A stretch of DNA of 34,452 nucleotides from Lachnospiraceae bacterium AM48-27BH (lineage in GTDB: Bacteria; Bacillota; Clostridia; Lachnospirales; Lachnospiraceae). How positions within the stretch are numbered: the first letter of the stretch is position 1; each line of letters starts with the position of its first letter. Positions 7,533-15,914 of the stretch are shown here, piece by piece. The notes beneath the pieces are model-generated. The model had not been told where the DNA came from. It was given only the letters and a program-made list of their open reading frames with translations, and searched no databases. The stretch is taken from NCBI GenBank assembly GCA_003478355.1, contig QUFC01000044.1:1-34452 (forward strand). The letters run 5' to 3'. A program made the translations under genes and the position numbers.

Positions 7533-8040
7533 GGCGTACCGATTTAGGCCGGAAAATGAAATGGCTTATGAGAGGCAAAACACTTCGGGTCACAATGGCC
7601 CGAGGTTCAGACAAGCCTCATGCAGATTGAAAATTGAATAAAAAGACACCCGGATACGAAGGGAAACGCGCTGTGTGACAGATCCGCCATGACCTCGGAT
7701 TTCAGAGAATACAGTCTTTGTAAAACTGAGCGAGCGAACAGGTCCATGCCATAGGTGGGGCAAGGCTGGCTCCACCGGAACAGGCGCAGAACCCGGATAC
7801 TTGCGTTTAGTCACAGTCCGAGCGTTGAAGCGGTCTTGCAAGCCGTGAGCCGTCGCAGGCAATGAGAACGCCTTGCCATCAGAATGGGGAGAGTTGAAAT
7901 ACTATGGGGCATGAAGCCTATGTCCGTTCGATGTGTCTGAAATGAAGTGAAAACCTATGGGGAGTCCCCGGCAATGCTGTCTGATGATAGGCCAACCGAT
8001 CCGGCGTGGCTCCCCATCTTTTCAAAAAAGGAGCATTTTA
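7533..8040 (+). ncRNA. Possible structured RNA in a 508-base gene-free stretch
   Basis: Between the sigma-like gene and the small protein at 8041 no frame has a plausible start, ribosome binding site and protein-like composition. Visible structure: hairpin copy 3 (7583-7605); GGCAAGGC (7759-7766) complementary to GCCTTGCC (7870-7877); TGTGAC near 7673 complementary to GTCACA near 7812; GGTGG and CCACC flanking 7755-7775; ATGGGGAG near 7955 complementary to CTCCCCAT near 8010, followed by a T-run. This would suit a folded RNA of several hundred bases, but I cannot assign a known class and have not computed a fold. Confidence 0.35.
7583..7605. repeat. ICE hairpin repeat, copy 3 (diverged)
   Basis: CTTCGGGTC, loop ACAAT, GGCCCGAGG. 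The two changes relative to copies 1 and 2 keep pairing through G-T wobbles, which suggests selection on the hairpin rather than on the sequence. Confidence 0.65.
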
Positions 8041-8243
8041 TGGGAAATGCGTTTGGAATGATCCCCGGCTTGGAACCGGACGAATGGAGCAATGACGCCT
8101 GCCGTGGTTATGTCATTATGGCAATGGAGGACTTCGGATTTTCAAAGAAAGATATACGGCATGTTGTGGGGCAGCTTTATGAAGTATTTGACCTCAACAG
8201 CGTGGAGGACGCCAAAGAAAAGTACCATTCCAGTCCTTACTGA
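8041..8243 (+). CDS. Small conserved-type ICE protein, function unknown
   Basis: 67 residues from the ATG at 8041, which has AAGGAG 8 bases upstream; a longer frame from 7947 is rejected because it lacks a binding site and covers the structured region. The sequence (MGNAFGMIPGLEPDEWSNDA...) is acidic with one amphipathic helix and no membrane segment. It resembles in size and place the short orphan proteins that ICEs carry between their sigma factor and recombinase. I do not recognise a domain. Confidence 0.65.
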
Positions 8244-8266
8244 CCTCGGGTCACATCGACCCGAAG
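8244..8266. repeat. ICE hairpin repeat, copy 4 (diverged)
   Basis: CCTCGGGTC, loop ACATC, GACCCGAAG, with one C-A mismatch that is G-T on the other strand. It begins immediately after the stop codon of the 67-residue protein. Confidence 0.6.
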
Positions 8267-8284
8267 TGGAGAAAGCTCAAAGGG

Positions 8285-8308
8285 CGGCACCTGCTGGGTG
8301 CCGTCTTT
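8285..8308 (+). terminator. Intrinsic terminator
   Basis: CGGCACC (8285-8291) and GGTGCCG (8297-8303) form a perfect 7-bp stem with a 5-base loop, followed by TCTTTT. It separates the two small ICE genes. Confidence 0.7.
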
Positions 8309-8376
8309 TGACATTTCCCCACGGGACAAGTGGGAAAGGCAGGCATATACACGCACTTTCGCAAAGGAGGTTTTCA

Positions 8377-8553
8377 ATGACGCAAGCTGTCACTTATGAA
8401 CGAGAAACAAAGTCTGTCGCATTTCAAGGGAAGATCATTGTGCTGGAAAGCCTCACGCCGGTACTTCCCCCGAAGGAGAAAGCACAGCGCAAAAAAGAAA
8501 TTGAGCGTTGTCTTTATGAGGTGTTCCGCAAATATGGAGACAGATTTCCCTAA
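8377..8553 (+). CDS. Small ICE protein upstream of the recombinase, function unknown
   Basis: 58 residues from the ATG at 8377, with a very strong ribosome binding site (AAAGGAGG, 6 bases upstream). The frame extends back to 8092, but that part overlaps the previous gene and the terminator, so the short form is chosen. Sequence MTQAVTYERETKSVAFQGK..., then LPPKEKAQRKKEIERCLYEVF, a basic amphipathic C-terminal helix. No known domain is recognised. Its place directly before the recombinase could point to a role in excision, but nothing in the sequence proves it. Confidence 0.65.
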   Translation: MTQAVTYERETKSVAFQGKIIVLESLTPVLPPKEKAQRKKEIERCLYEVFRKYGDRFP

Positions 8554-8565
8554 TCATTCGCAACA

Positions 8566-8594
8566 TTGTTGTCCGGGGCTGCTGATGATATAAT
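8566..8594 (+). promoter_or_regulatory. Sigma-A promoter for the serine recombinase
   Basis: TTGTTG (8566-8571), 17 bp, TATAAT (8589-8594), about 50 bases before the recombinase start at 8643. Confidence 0.55.
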
Positions 8595-8642
8595 ATAGTT
8601 GTAAGGTTGGTAGCTCCATTCCAACAAGGAAAGGAGCCCAAT

Positions 8643-10151
8643 ATGGAATTTATCAGAGAAGATTGTATTTACGCAAGACAGTCAGTAGACCGCAAGGACA
8701 GTATCAGCATTGAAAGTCAGATTGACTTTTGCAAGTATGAATTGAAAGGTGGGAGCTGCCGGGTATTCAAGGACAAAGGCTATTCCGGTAAGAATACGGA
8801 CAGGCCGGAGTTTCAAAAGCTGCTGGGCGAGATCCGCAAGGGAAAGGTTCGGCGGGTCATCGTGTACAAACTGGACCGTATAAGCCGCTCTATTCTGGAC
8901 TTTGCAACGATGATGGAGCTGTTTCAAGAGTACGATGTGGAGTTTGTATCCTCCACGGAAAAGTTTGATACTTCGACCCCGATGGGCCGGGCCATGTTGA
9001 ATATCTGCATTGTATTCGCCCAGCTTGAACGTGAGACAATTCAGAAGCGTGTCACAGACGCCTACTATTCCCGGTGCCTAAAGGGCTTTCACATGAGCGG
9101 ACAGGCACCATACGGTTATCAGTTAGAGCCTACTGTGGTAGAGGGTATCCGCACAAAGAAAATGGTTGCCGACCCCGTAGCCGCCGACCATGTTCGGCTG
9201 ATGTTTGAAATGTACGCTGAACCGGAAACCTCCTTCGGAGATATTACCCGATACTTCGAGGAACATGACATAAAAATTTATGGCAAATCCATGTTCCGTA
9301 CATTTCTTTCCCAGCTTTTAAGAAACCCTGTTTACGCACAGGCCGATTTGGAGCTGTACGAATTTTTCAAGAGCCAGGGCGCAGCGATTGTCAATGACGC
9401 TTCCGACTTTGCCGGAACAAACGGCTGCTATCTCTATCAGGGGCGGGATGTGAAGGAGGACAAGGACAGGTGCTTAAAAGACCAGATACTTGTTATCGCT
9501 CCCCACGAAGCACTCATTTCCTCTGACACATGGCTGAAATGCCGAAAAAAACTTATGGTAAATACCACCTTCCAGCAGGGACGGAAACCGAAAAATACTT
9601 GGCTGGCCGGAAAAATCAAATGCGGGCATTGTGGGTATGCTCTGAAAGCCACCCATGTGCCAAACAGCACCGGATATTTCCGCTGTACCAAACGGACGGA
9701 AAACAAAGGCTGTCCGGGCTGCGGGAAAATCCGCAAAGAAGAATTTGAGCAATTCATTTTCTCGGCCATGCAGGAAAAGTTCAAAGACTTTCAGATACTC
9801 CACGGCAGAGAGGAAAAAGTCAATCCGAAACTGACCGCCTATCAAGTGGAGCTGGCACAGGTGGAGGCAGAAATTGAAAAGCTGCTGGATACGCTGACCG
9901 GAGCCAATGCGACCTTGCTTGCCTACGCCAACAAAAAAATTGAAGAACTGGACACCCGACGCCAGACCATTTCAAAGGCAATCGCCGAATTGAGTGTTGA
10001 AACCATATCGCCCCAGCAGATAAAGAAGTTATCCTATTATCTCGACAACTGGGACAGCATAGATTTTGACGACAAAAGAAAAGCCGCCGATGGTTTGATC
10101 TCTACGATCAAGGCCACCAGCGACCGTGTTCAGATAGAGTGGAAAATCTGA
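8643..10151 (+). CDS. Large serine recombinase (ICE integrase/excisionase)
   Basis: 502 residues from the ATG at 8643 (AAGGAGCCCAAT upstream). The N-terminal resolvase domain has the catalytic Ser14 in YARQSVDRKDSISIESQ and the arginine-rich active site (YKLDRISRS). A 'recombinase' domain follows (about 155-260). A zinc ribbon, CGHCGYALK...FRC...GCPGC (about 330-365), and a coiled coil rich in Glu/Leu (about 400-440) complete the usual architecture of the TndX/Tn4451-type family. It catalyses integration and excision of the ICE by Ser-mediated double-strand exchange. It is the last gene of the element, as expected if attR lies in the next ~110 bases. Confidence 0.95.
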   Translation: MEFIREDCIYARQSVDRKDSISIESQIDFCKYELKGGSCRVFKDKGYSGKNTDRPEFQKLLGEIRKGKVRRVIVYKLDRISRSILDFATMMELFQEYDVEFVSSTEKFDTSTPMGRAMLNICIVFAQLERETIQKRVTDAYYSRCLKGFHMSGQAPYGYQLEPTVVEGIRTKKMVADPVAADHVRLMFEMYAEPETSFGDITRYFEEHDIKIYGKSMFRTFLSQLLRNPVYAQADLELYEFFKSQGAAIVNDASDFAGTNGCYLYQGRDVKEDKDRCLKDQILVIAPHEALISSDTWLKCRKKLMVNTTFQQGRKPKNTWLAGKIKCGHCGYALKATHVPNSTGYFRCTKRTENKGCPGCGKIRKEEFEQFIFSAMQEKFKDFQILHGREEKVNPKLTAYQVELAQVEAEIEKLLDTLTGANATLLAYANKKIEELDTRRQTISKAIAELSVETISPQQIKKLSYYLDNWDSIDFDDKRKAADGLISTIKATSDRVQIEWKI

Positions 10152-10261
10152 CATTTCCGCTCTATCGCCCCTCATTTCTATTTTATCTTGTTTGTACCCC
10201 TTGTACACCGATGTTTTAATTTGTTATGAACCTTGACATCAAACCATCTCAAGATTAGCAA
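10152..10261. other. Likely ICE right end / chromosome junction
   Basis: These 110 bases lie between the recombinase stop and the 3' end of the convergent flippase gene. Base composition turns abruptly AT-rich. Large serine recombinases normally sit within a few hundred bases of their own end, so attR should be here. A short near-repeat (TTGTACCCC, TTGTACACC at ~10190-10208) is visible, but without the left end the core site cannot be fixed. Confidence 0.4.
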
Positions 10262-11710
10262 CTAATTTTGATTTTTCACATTCAACCAAATGAACGTCTG
10301 TATTTTTTGTCTATTGATTAACAAAAACACAAAAACCGCCGCAACTATACTATATCGAACAACTCTATAATTATATGTTAGCAATAAAATTCCTCCTATA
10401 CACATAAATAATATAGTTATTTTTACTATCTTATATGTTTCATATGGATGAACCCCATTGCAGAATTGATCACAAACACGGTTCATAAATAAATAATGCA
10501 ACAAACAATAAATCATATAACATATTAGTGTTGTATATCCTGCTGCTCTATATCCATATACATTAATAAATATATAGTTCAGTATAATATTTAAAATTGC
10601 TCCTCCGACACTTGCATACATAATAAAAGATGTTTTTTCATAATAAAAAGCAAATTTAGCGAAAAGATCATACATATACATAAAATATACACTCATTGCT
10701 ACCGGTGGAATTACATAAATAGCTTCATAATACGATATAGGTGCAAATATCATTACCGCTTCAGGTGCAAACGCAATTAGCAAAAGATTTGCCCCCGCAA
10801 CTAATATTAATGTTATGTATGCAATTTTCTTAATATCTTGAATATGATTTTCCTTGATTTTCTTATATATCCATGGACTAATCGTTTGCATTAATGCAGT
10901 ATTAAATATCGTCATAATCATGGAAATAGAATACGCCAAACTATATATTCCAGTTTCGCCATCACCAACAATTTTCTTGATCATAATACGATCGGAACTA
11001 TTCAATACTGTTTGAGACAAATAATGTGGAATAAGTGGTATATTATATAGCAATGCATACTTCCAGTACTTAGAAGAATAAAATTTTTTACCTTTTTTCA
11101 TCTGGCTCACAAAAAGTCCAGAAAAAGCAATCAAATCCACCAATACAAGTCCTAAAATTCGTGCTGTTACTTTATCTTTAGAATGGAGTATTAAAAATAT
11201 TCCAAATGCCGGTTTTATTATCGAAACACCTAACGTAATAAATACTAATGCTTTATACTTAAATAATACTCTTTGTTCAGACGCCCAAAAATTAAATACT
11301 GCTGCAGTCCAAATTAATATAAACATTGAAAGCATCTGTACTGTGGTCAATGAAAACAACGTATTCCAATAATCATGAAATACTATATAAATTAATCCCC
11401 ATACCACAATCATAATTACTGTAAGACCTTGAAGTGATGAGGAAAAAATATCCTTATCATCTTCAAATTTAACTAACCCCTGTGCATACACACCATACGA
11501 TAAGTTAAACGTTATAAATATTGTCACAATATCCATCCAAGAAGTGAAAACATTATACTGCCCATATTCAGCAGCCGACAATATACGTGTAAAAATAGGT
11601 GTTGTTATTACAGAAATACCTTTTTGCAAAAAGGAACACATCAAAAAAGCCATTGATGCCTTAACTTGAACCGGCATTTCAGAATATTTTTTTTTCATTT
11701 TATTTATCAT
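10262..11710 (-). CDS. Polysaccharide flippase (Wzx-like, MATE/MOP superfamily)
   Basis: 482 residues with 12 or more hydrophobic segments, starting in a region like other Wzx proteins (CSFLQKGISVITTPIFTRILS). It should move lipid-linked repeat units across the membrane for polymerisation. It is the last gene of the polysaccharide operon, very AT-rich, and ends next to the ICE. A fragment of a second, clearly related flippase lies at 15560-15850 in the same operon (shared pattern CSF-QK---TPIFTR-LS--EYG), so this copy is probably the functional one. Confidence 0.9.
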   Translation of the reverse strand: MINKMKKKYSEMPVQVKASMAFLMCSFLQKGISVITTPIFTRILSAAEYGQYNVFTSWMDIVTIFITFNLSYGVYAQGLVKFEDDKDIFSSSLQGLTVIMIVVWGLIYIVFHDYWNTLFSLTTVQMLSMFILIWTAAVFNFWASEQRVLFKYKALVFITLGVSIIKPAFGIFLILHSKDKVTARILGLVLVDLIAFSGLFVSQMKKGKKFYSSKYWKYALLYNIPLIPHYLSQTVLNSSDRIMIKKIVGDGETGIYSLAYSISMIMTIFNTALMQTISPWIYKKIKENHIQDIKKIAYITLILVAGANLLLIAFAPEAVMIFAPISYYEAIYVIPPVAMSVYFMYMYDLFAKFAFYYEKTSFIMYASVGGAILNIILNYIFINVYGYRAAGYTTLICYMIYCLLHYLFMNRVCDQFCNGVHPYETYKIVKITILFMCIGGILLLTYNYRVVRYSIVAAVFVFLLINRQKIQTFIWLNVKNQN

Positions 11711-11729
11711 TACAATCTCTCATCTATTA

Positions 11730-13208
11730 CTAAGCAAATATTGGTATCACATATATCAAAAGAGCAATACATACAGCAATTATTGTGCAAATTTTCCATA
11801 TCTTATATTCTTTATCCATTTGCTCTTTTTCCACTTTTGTAGGCTCCATAATTATTCCGATTTCTTCTTCTAAAGCAGGTAACGAATGTTTATGCTTACG
11901 TGAAGATAAAAAATAGGAACCTATACATATAGCAGATATAATAATGGAAGTTACTACGGCTCCTTTATCCGCAAATAAAATCATAAATAAATACAGACAA
12001 ATTGTCACACAACATCCGGTTTTTCCAAATGGTGCCTGATATGGTCTGTGGAGACTAGGCATTCTTCTTTTTAATCCTAAATATGATAAACAGCCAATCA
12101 TATAACAAATCGCCAAAGAAATGAGCGAAACAGATGCAATATAATCAATTGATCCTGTCGCTATAAGAATCACATTTATAATTCCTACAACATACACTGC
12201 AATATGTGGCGTCTTATGTATTTTATGTATCTTTCCAAATGCAGAAGGAATAGCTCCATCTTCAGCCATCGTATAAATATATCTAGCTGGAGCTGCAATA
12301 CCAGGATTTATAGTAGATAAATCACCGCCAAAAGCAATCCCGATACACAACAAAATAACCGGAAATCCTATTAATCCTGCTGCTTTTAATCCTTCAGCAT
12401 ATGGAGCATCAGCTAATGCAAGTACATTATAAAATTCAACTGGAACCAAACCAACTAAAAACCATTGGAACAACGCATTTAATGCAAAAACAAGGAATAC
12501 CGATATCTTTAAAGCTCTTGGCAATGTATATTGTGGATATTTTGTTTCAGCTCCCATAGATACACACGTTTCAAAACCTGTATAACACCACCATACCAAT
12601 CCAAAAATATACATAATCTTTTTAAAAGAAGGTAACGATTGCATTACACTTTCGCTAAAATATTCAATATGTATCTTAGGTATCATATACAAAAACCAGC
12701 AAATAGAACATCCCCAAAAGAAAAACACAAAAATTGTCTGTGCTTTGCCTGATTGCTCAATTCCTTTAACATTTAAATACAAAAAAATAAAAATCAATAT
12801 AATAGCTATAATTCTAGAATCTAACCAAGTTAAATCAATTCCTATTTGCTCCGCAAGAATTTTAAAATAATTAGAAAATGCAAGAGTCTCTCCTGCCCCT
12901 ATCGCCACAACAGAAATTATATAATGCCAACCAGCTAAACTGGCCCATGCTCGATTTAGTCCTCTCTTTGCATAATTATAAGTTCCACCAGCACACGGAA
13001 GTGCTGATGCCATTTCACCATAAATCAAGCATGGCCAGATAGAAATTAATAAAGCTATTAATGTAAATAGAATAATCCATGAACCAACATATCCTATTTG
13101 TGCAGAACCACACGTAAATAATCCCACACCCACAACCGTTCCTATTGTCATACTTATCGATTCTTTTAATCCCAAAACCCGAACCATTTTAGCTTTATTA
13201 TTTTCCAT
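11730..13208 (-). CDS. APC-superfamily amino-acid permease in the polysaccharide operon
   Basis: 492 residues with about 12 membrane segments. The N-terminus has the APC signature (LKESISMTIGTVVGVGLFTCG), with the helix-unwinding glycines of TM1. Late motifs (LSTINPGIAAPARYIYTMAEDG) also fit basic/neutral amino-acid transporters. It lies 19 bases before the flippase gene and 21 bases after the asparagine-synthase-like gene, all on one strand. A permease of this kind is unusual in a capsule locus. It could import the amino acid used by the neighbouring ATP-dependent amide-forming enzyme, but the substrate is unknown. Confidence 0.88.
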   Translation of the reverse strand: MENNKAKMVRVLGLKESISMTIGTVVGVGLFTCGSAQIGYVGSWIILFTLIALLISIWPCLIYGEMASALPCAGGTYNYAKRGLNRAWASLAGWHYIISVVAIGAGETLAFSNYFKILAEQIGIDLTWLDSRIIAIILIFIFLYLNVKGIEQSGKAQTIFVFFFWGCSICWFLYMIPKIHIEYFSESVMQSLPSFKKIMYIFGLVWWCYTGFETCVSMGAETKYPQYTLPRALKISVFLVFALNALFQWFLVGLVPVEFYNVLALADAPYAEGLKAAGLIGFPVILLCIGIAFGGDLSTINPGIAAPARYIYTMAEDGAIPSAFGKIHKIHKTPHIAVYVVGIINVILIATGSIDYIASVSLISLAICYMIGCLSYLGLKRRMPSLHRPYQAPFGKTGCCVTICLYLFMILFADKGAVVTSIIISAICIGSYFLSSRKHKHSLPALEEEIGIIMEPTKVEKEQMDKEYKIWKICTIIAVCIALLIYVIPIFA

Positions 13209-13229
13209 AACCTTTTCCTCTACTAATAG

Positions 13230-14281
13230 TTATCCTTCAATCAAGTTTAAAAATCTTTCCAAACACCAGATTTGCCATTTCTGATTTCCTGTAAACTGAT
13301 TCATATCTAAATTCTTTTTAAATTCATCTCTGGTCGGCCCACTCCACTTTTCGAAGTACATATCAACAGGTCTAGGCATTGGTATCTTTTCTGGAATTTC
13401 AAATTCTGGATAACATTTTTTAAAGAGTTCTCTTATCAAATATTTCGATTCGCCATTTCTTACTCTATTTAAATCCAGAGCATTTCCCATTTTTACCATT
13501 CCTGATGGATCAAAAAATGGAATATACTTCATTCCTGCTGTAATAAAAGCATTACAATAAGATCCACTGGATTCATGTGCAAATACCTCATCAATAAACC
13601 GCAAATAATCAATTTTATTATTAGGTAATCTATATCTTTCATATAAATAATCCATTGAAACAGGTTCTTTTAACACATCTTCTGGTTTACAAAACGTATA
13701 AAACTCAACCCATTCATCAAAAGACCAGTCTCGAGATAGCATCTTATCCATTCCACCGAATACAAGATCACTACCATCAGCTGCTACCATCATTTCAACG
13801 CCATCTTTTTTAGCTTGCAAAGCTCCTTCCATAATTTGCGGTTCAATGGAATGTACGGGTGCACCTTTCGTTAACATTAGTTTATCAATATTCTTTTCGA
13901 CTACATTCCAGTCAATATCCACAATATGATGATTTAACTGATATTTTTCAGCATATCTCTTTGCTCTTTCTAAATCCTCATTTCCACATTTTCCACCAAG
14001 AAATCGAAATGTATATGCATCTGTTCCAGGTTTCATGAATGCAGCAAGACATGCGGAATCCATTCCTCCTGAAAGTAAAATTCCTAATTTGATATTATCT
14101 TTTGATTCAAACGCTGTCCTATATGCATTGGCAATATCTTCTGCAGTATAGACAATTGTCTTTTTTCTTCCGGATACGGAATATCCCCTGTATGATGAAG
14201 TCCCACCGTAAACTCCTTATCATCTTTTTCAATATAACGAAATGCTAAATAGGAACTCATACAAAATTTTTTATCAATCAT
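13230..14281 (-). pseudogene. Asparagine-synthase-like amidotransferase, apparent one-base frameshift
   Basis: Two frames join into one ~350-residue protein. Bases 14281 to ~14165 encode the start (MIDKKFCMSSYLAFRYIEKD...PYPEEK). The rest, in another frame, carries the PP-loop LLSGGMDSACLAA, then AADGSDLVFGGMDK, typical of the synthetase domain of asparagine synthase, which adenylates a carboxylate for amide formation. The break lies at a run of six T (14161-14166; A on the coding strand); a seventh base would restore PEEKKTIVYTAEDIANAY. The N-terminal glutaminase domain is absent, so ammonia or an amine must come from elsewhere. In a capsule operon it may amidate a uronic acid or attach an amino group. 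The frameshift may be real, phase-variable or a sequencing error. Confidence 0.8.
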
Positions 14282-14309
14282 AACTTTTATCTCCTTTTAC
14301 TGTACTATT

Positions 14310-15605
14310 TTATTTAACATCATGTAAATCAACTTTTCTAAGCGTACGCAATGCTTCAGTAATCTTCGTTGAAGAAATTCCTTTTGTGTATGGGAAATAA
14401 ATTATTTTTATATTCTCTTTTGCAAACTCTTCTTCATATTTTTCCCATTTAGATGTTCCATACCAATCATCCCCAACAAATAAATATGAAGCACCTAATT
14501 TTTTACATGCCGTCAACTTATCCATGTCATACTGCGGCACAGCTGCGTCAACATATTTGCAACTGCGAACCATTTCTATTCTGTCTTCAAAGGGAATCAA
14601 TGCATTTTTCCCTTTATATTGAACCAGTTCATCAACAGTCACACCAACTATTAACTTATCACACATTCCTTTTGCATTCTTAAACAAATTTAAATGCCCA
14701 ACATGAAACAAATCATATACCCTGTTGTATAGCCGATTATCATTAATGTATCCTCCTATTGTTTCTATCAAGTCTTTCCGCACATATAGTTGATAATCAT
14801 GCGGTGAAATTCTTTTTTCTTTTGGTGGTAAACTCATATAATCTCCATATAGATTTTTCAAATGTCCGTCATATTTTTTTATACCCCACACTCTTATTTT
14901 TTCAAAATCATACAATTGACGATCTAAATAAACTTTTTTTTCCAGTTTTCCTTTTTGAAACCACCCTGCCCCATTGCAAAGGACAAACTCCGATGTTTTC
15001 CATTCATTTTCTTTTACTAAATTTATTTCTTTTGATAAACATCTTTCCATTCCATACAAAGAATAAACATATGAAAGAATTTTTCGACGAACATATTTTG
15101 CTTTACTTACATACCCTTTAGAAATTTGCGGATTGTCTACTATTCTGCAACGTATTTGTTTATATTTTCTTAATTTGTCAAAAAATTTCTCTTCATTTTT
15201 TGTTGGATAACCATCAACCGGAAAAACATCAATGTAGAGACCTCCAAATTGATATTTTTTATTTATGTTCTCGATTAGAATTGTATCTTTTAAAATAATT
15301 TTTGCAAACGGATAACAATACCACTTATCCGGATAATGAAGTATCTTAAACCGATCTTTGTATTTAAGATTAACAATATCAATCAGTTTTTCATAATCAT
15401 CTCTAGGCATTGTAACATCAATATCATCATCCCACGGGATCATTCCTCCATGTCTCACTGCCCCTAACATAGTTCCGCCAAAAATATTGTAAATTAAATT
15501 ATTTTTTTCGCATATATTATGAAATTCATTTAATAAATAAACTAATAAATTTTGCATTGTCAATAAATCTTTAATTTCGACATAGTTTTCAGGAATGCTA
15601 CACAT
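14310..15605 (-). CDS. LicD phosphotransferase fused to glycerol-3-phosphate-type cytidylyltransferase
   Basis: 431 residues with two domains. The LicD domain (about 10-270) has GGTMLGAVRHGGMIPWDDDIDV, whose aspartates (D59-D61, D63) bind metal in this nucleotidyltransferase fold; LicD enzymes transfer phosphocholine or phospho-polyols to glycans. The C-terminal domain (about 290-420) is a TagD-like cytidylyltransferase with the HxGH motif (HVGHLNLF, residues ~301-304) and the late ISSTKI motif. The fusion could make CDP-glycerol (or a related CDP-alcohol) and use it directly to decorate the polysaccharide. The 5' end overlaps the flippase fragment, and its start may lie at a recombination joint. 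The domains are clear; the alcohol is inferred. Confidence 0.88.
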   Translation of the reverse strand: MCSIPENYVEIKDLLTMQNLLVYLLNEFHNICEKNNLIYNIFGGTMLGAVRHGGMIPWDDDIDVTMPRDDYEKLIDIVNLKYKDRFKILHYPDKWYCYPFAKIILKDTILIENINKKYQFGGLYIDVFPVDGYPTKNEEKFFDKLRKYKQIRCRIVDNPQISKGYVSKAKYVRRKILSYVYSLYGMERCLSKEINLVKENEWKTSEFVLCNGAGWFQKGKLEKKVYLDRQLYDFEKIRVWGIKKYDGHLKNLYGDYMSLPPKEKRISPHDYQLYVRKDLIETIGGYINDNRLYNRVYDLFHVGHLNLFKNAKGMCDKLIVGVTVDELVQYKGKNALIPFEDRIEMVRSCKYVDAAVPQYDMDKLTACKKLGASYLFVGDDWYGTSKWEKYEEEFAKENIKIIYFPYTKGISSTKITEALRTLRKVDLHDVK

Positions 15606-15850
15606 AACTGACTTATTACTCCTTCCATTGCAGAAATAAATTCAACTCTTTTTTCTTTAAACTTAACAAGACCTGATGTATAAACTCCGTAAAACAAATT
15701 TAATGTTACAAAAATTCCTATTATAGACTGCCAAGATGTATATACACTAAATTTACCATATTCATCATTTGAAAGCAGCCTTGTAAATATAGGCGTCGAT
15801 ATTGCTAATATCGCTTTTTGAAAAAAAGAACATATCAAAAACCAAATCAT
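15560..15850 (-). pseudogene. N-terminal fragment of a second Wzx flippase
   Basis: A 96-codon frame whose first ~80 residues align with residues ~20-95 of the intact flippase at 10262-11710 (CSFFQKAILAISTPIFTRLLS against CSFLQKGISVITTPIFTRILS; YGVYTSGLVKF against YGVYAQGLVKF). After about base 15615 the similarity stops and the frame runs into the start of the LicD gene. The remaining ~400 residues of a flippase are missing. It is a deletion or recombination scar between an older flippase gene and the LicD gene, not a functional transporter. The two flippases are diverged, so this is not a recent duplication. Confidence 0.8.
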
Positions 15851-15914
15851 AACAATTCCCCTGTATTTCGTTATATTAATATATTATTAACTATTATAAA
15901 CGTTACAAGTATTC

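Noticed and set aside
7533..8040. Group II intron remnant
   Set aside because: No reverse transcriptase, no recognisable domain V hairpin and no typical GTGYG 5' end were found.
8092..8376. Extended N-terminus of the 58-residue ICE protein
   Set aside because: The extension overlaps another gene in a different frame and a terminator, while a very strong ribosome binding site precedes the ATG at 8377.
14155..14170. Programmed ribosomal frameshift at the A-run of the asparagine-synthase-like gene
   Set aside because: The A6 run is not in the phase required for an X XXY YYZ slippery heptamer in the upstream frame; a one-base loss is simpler.
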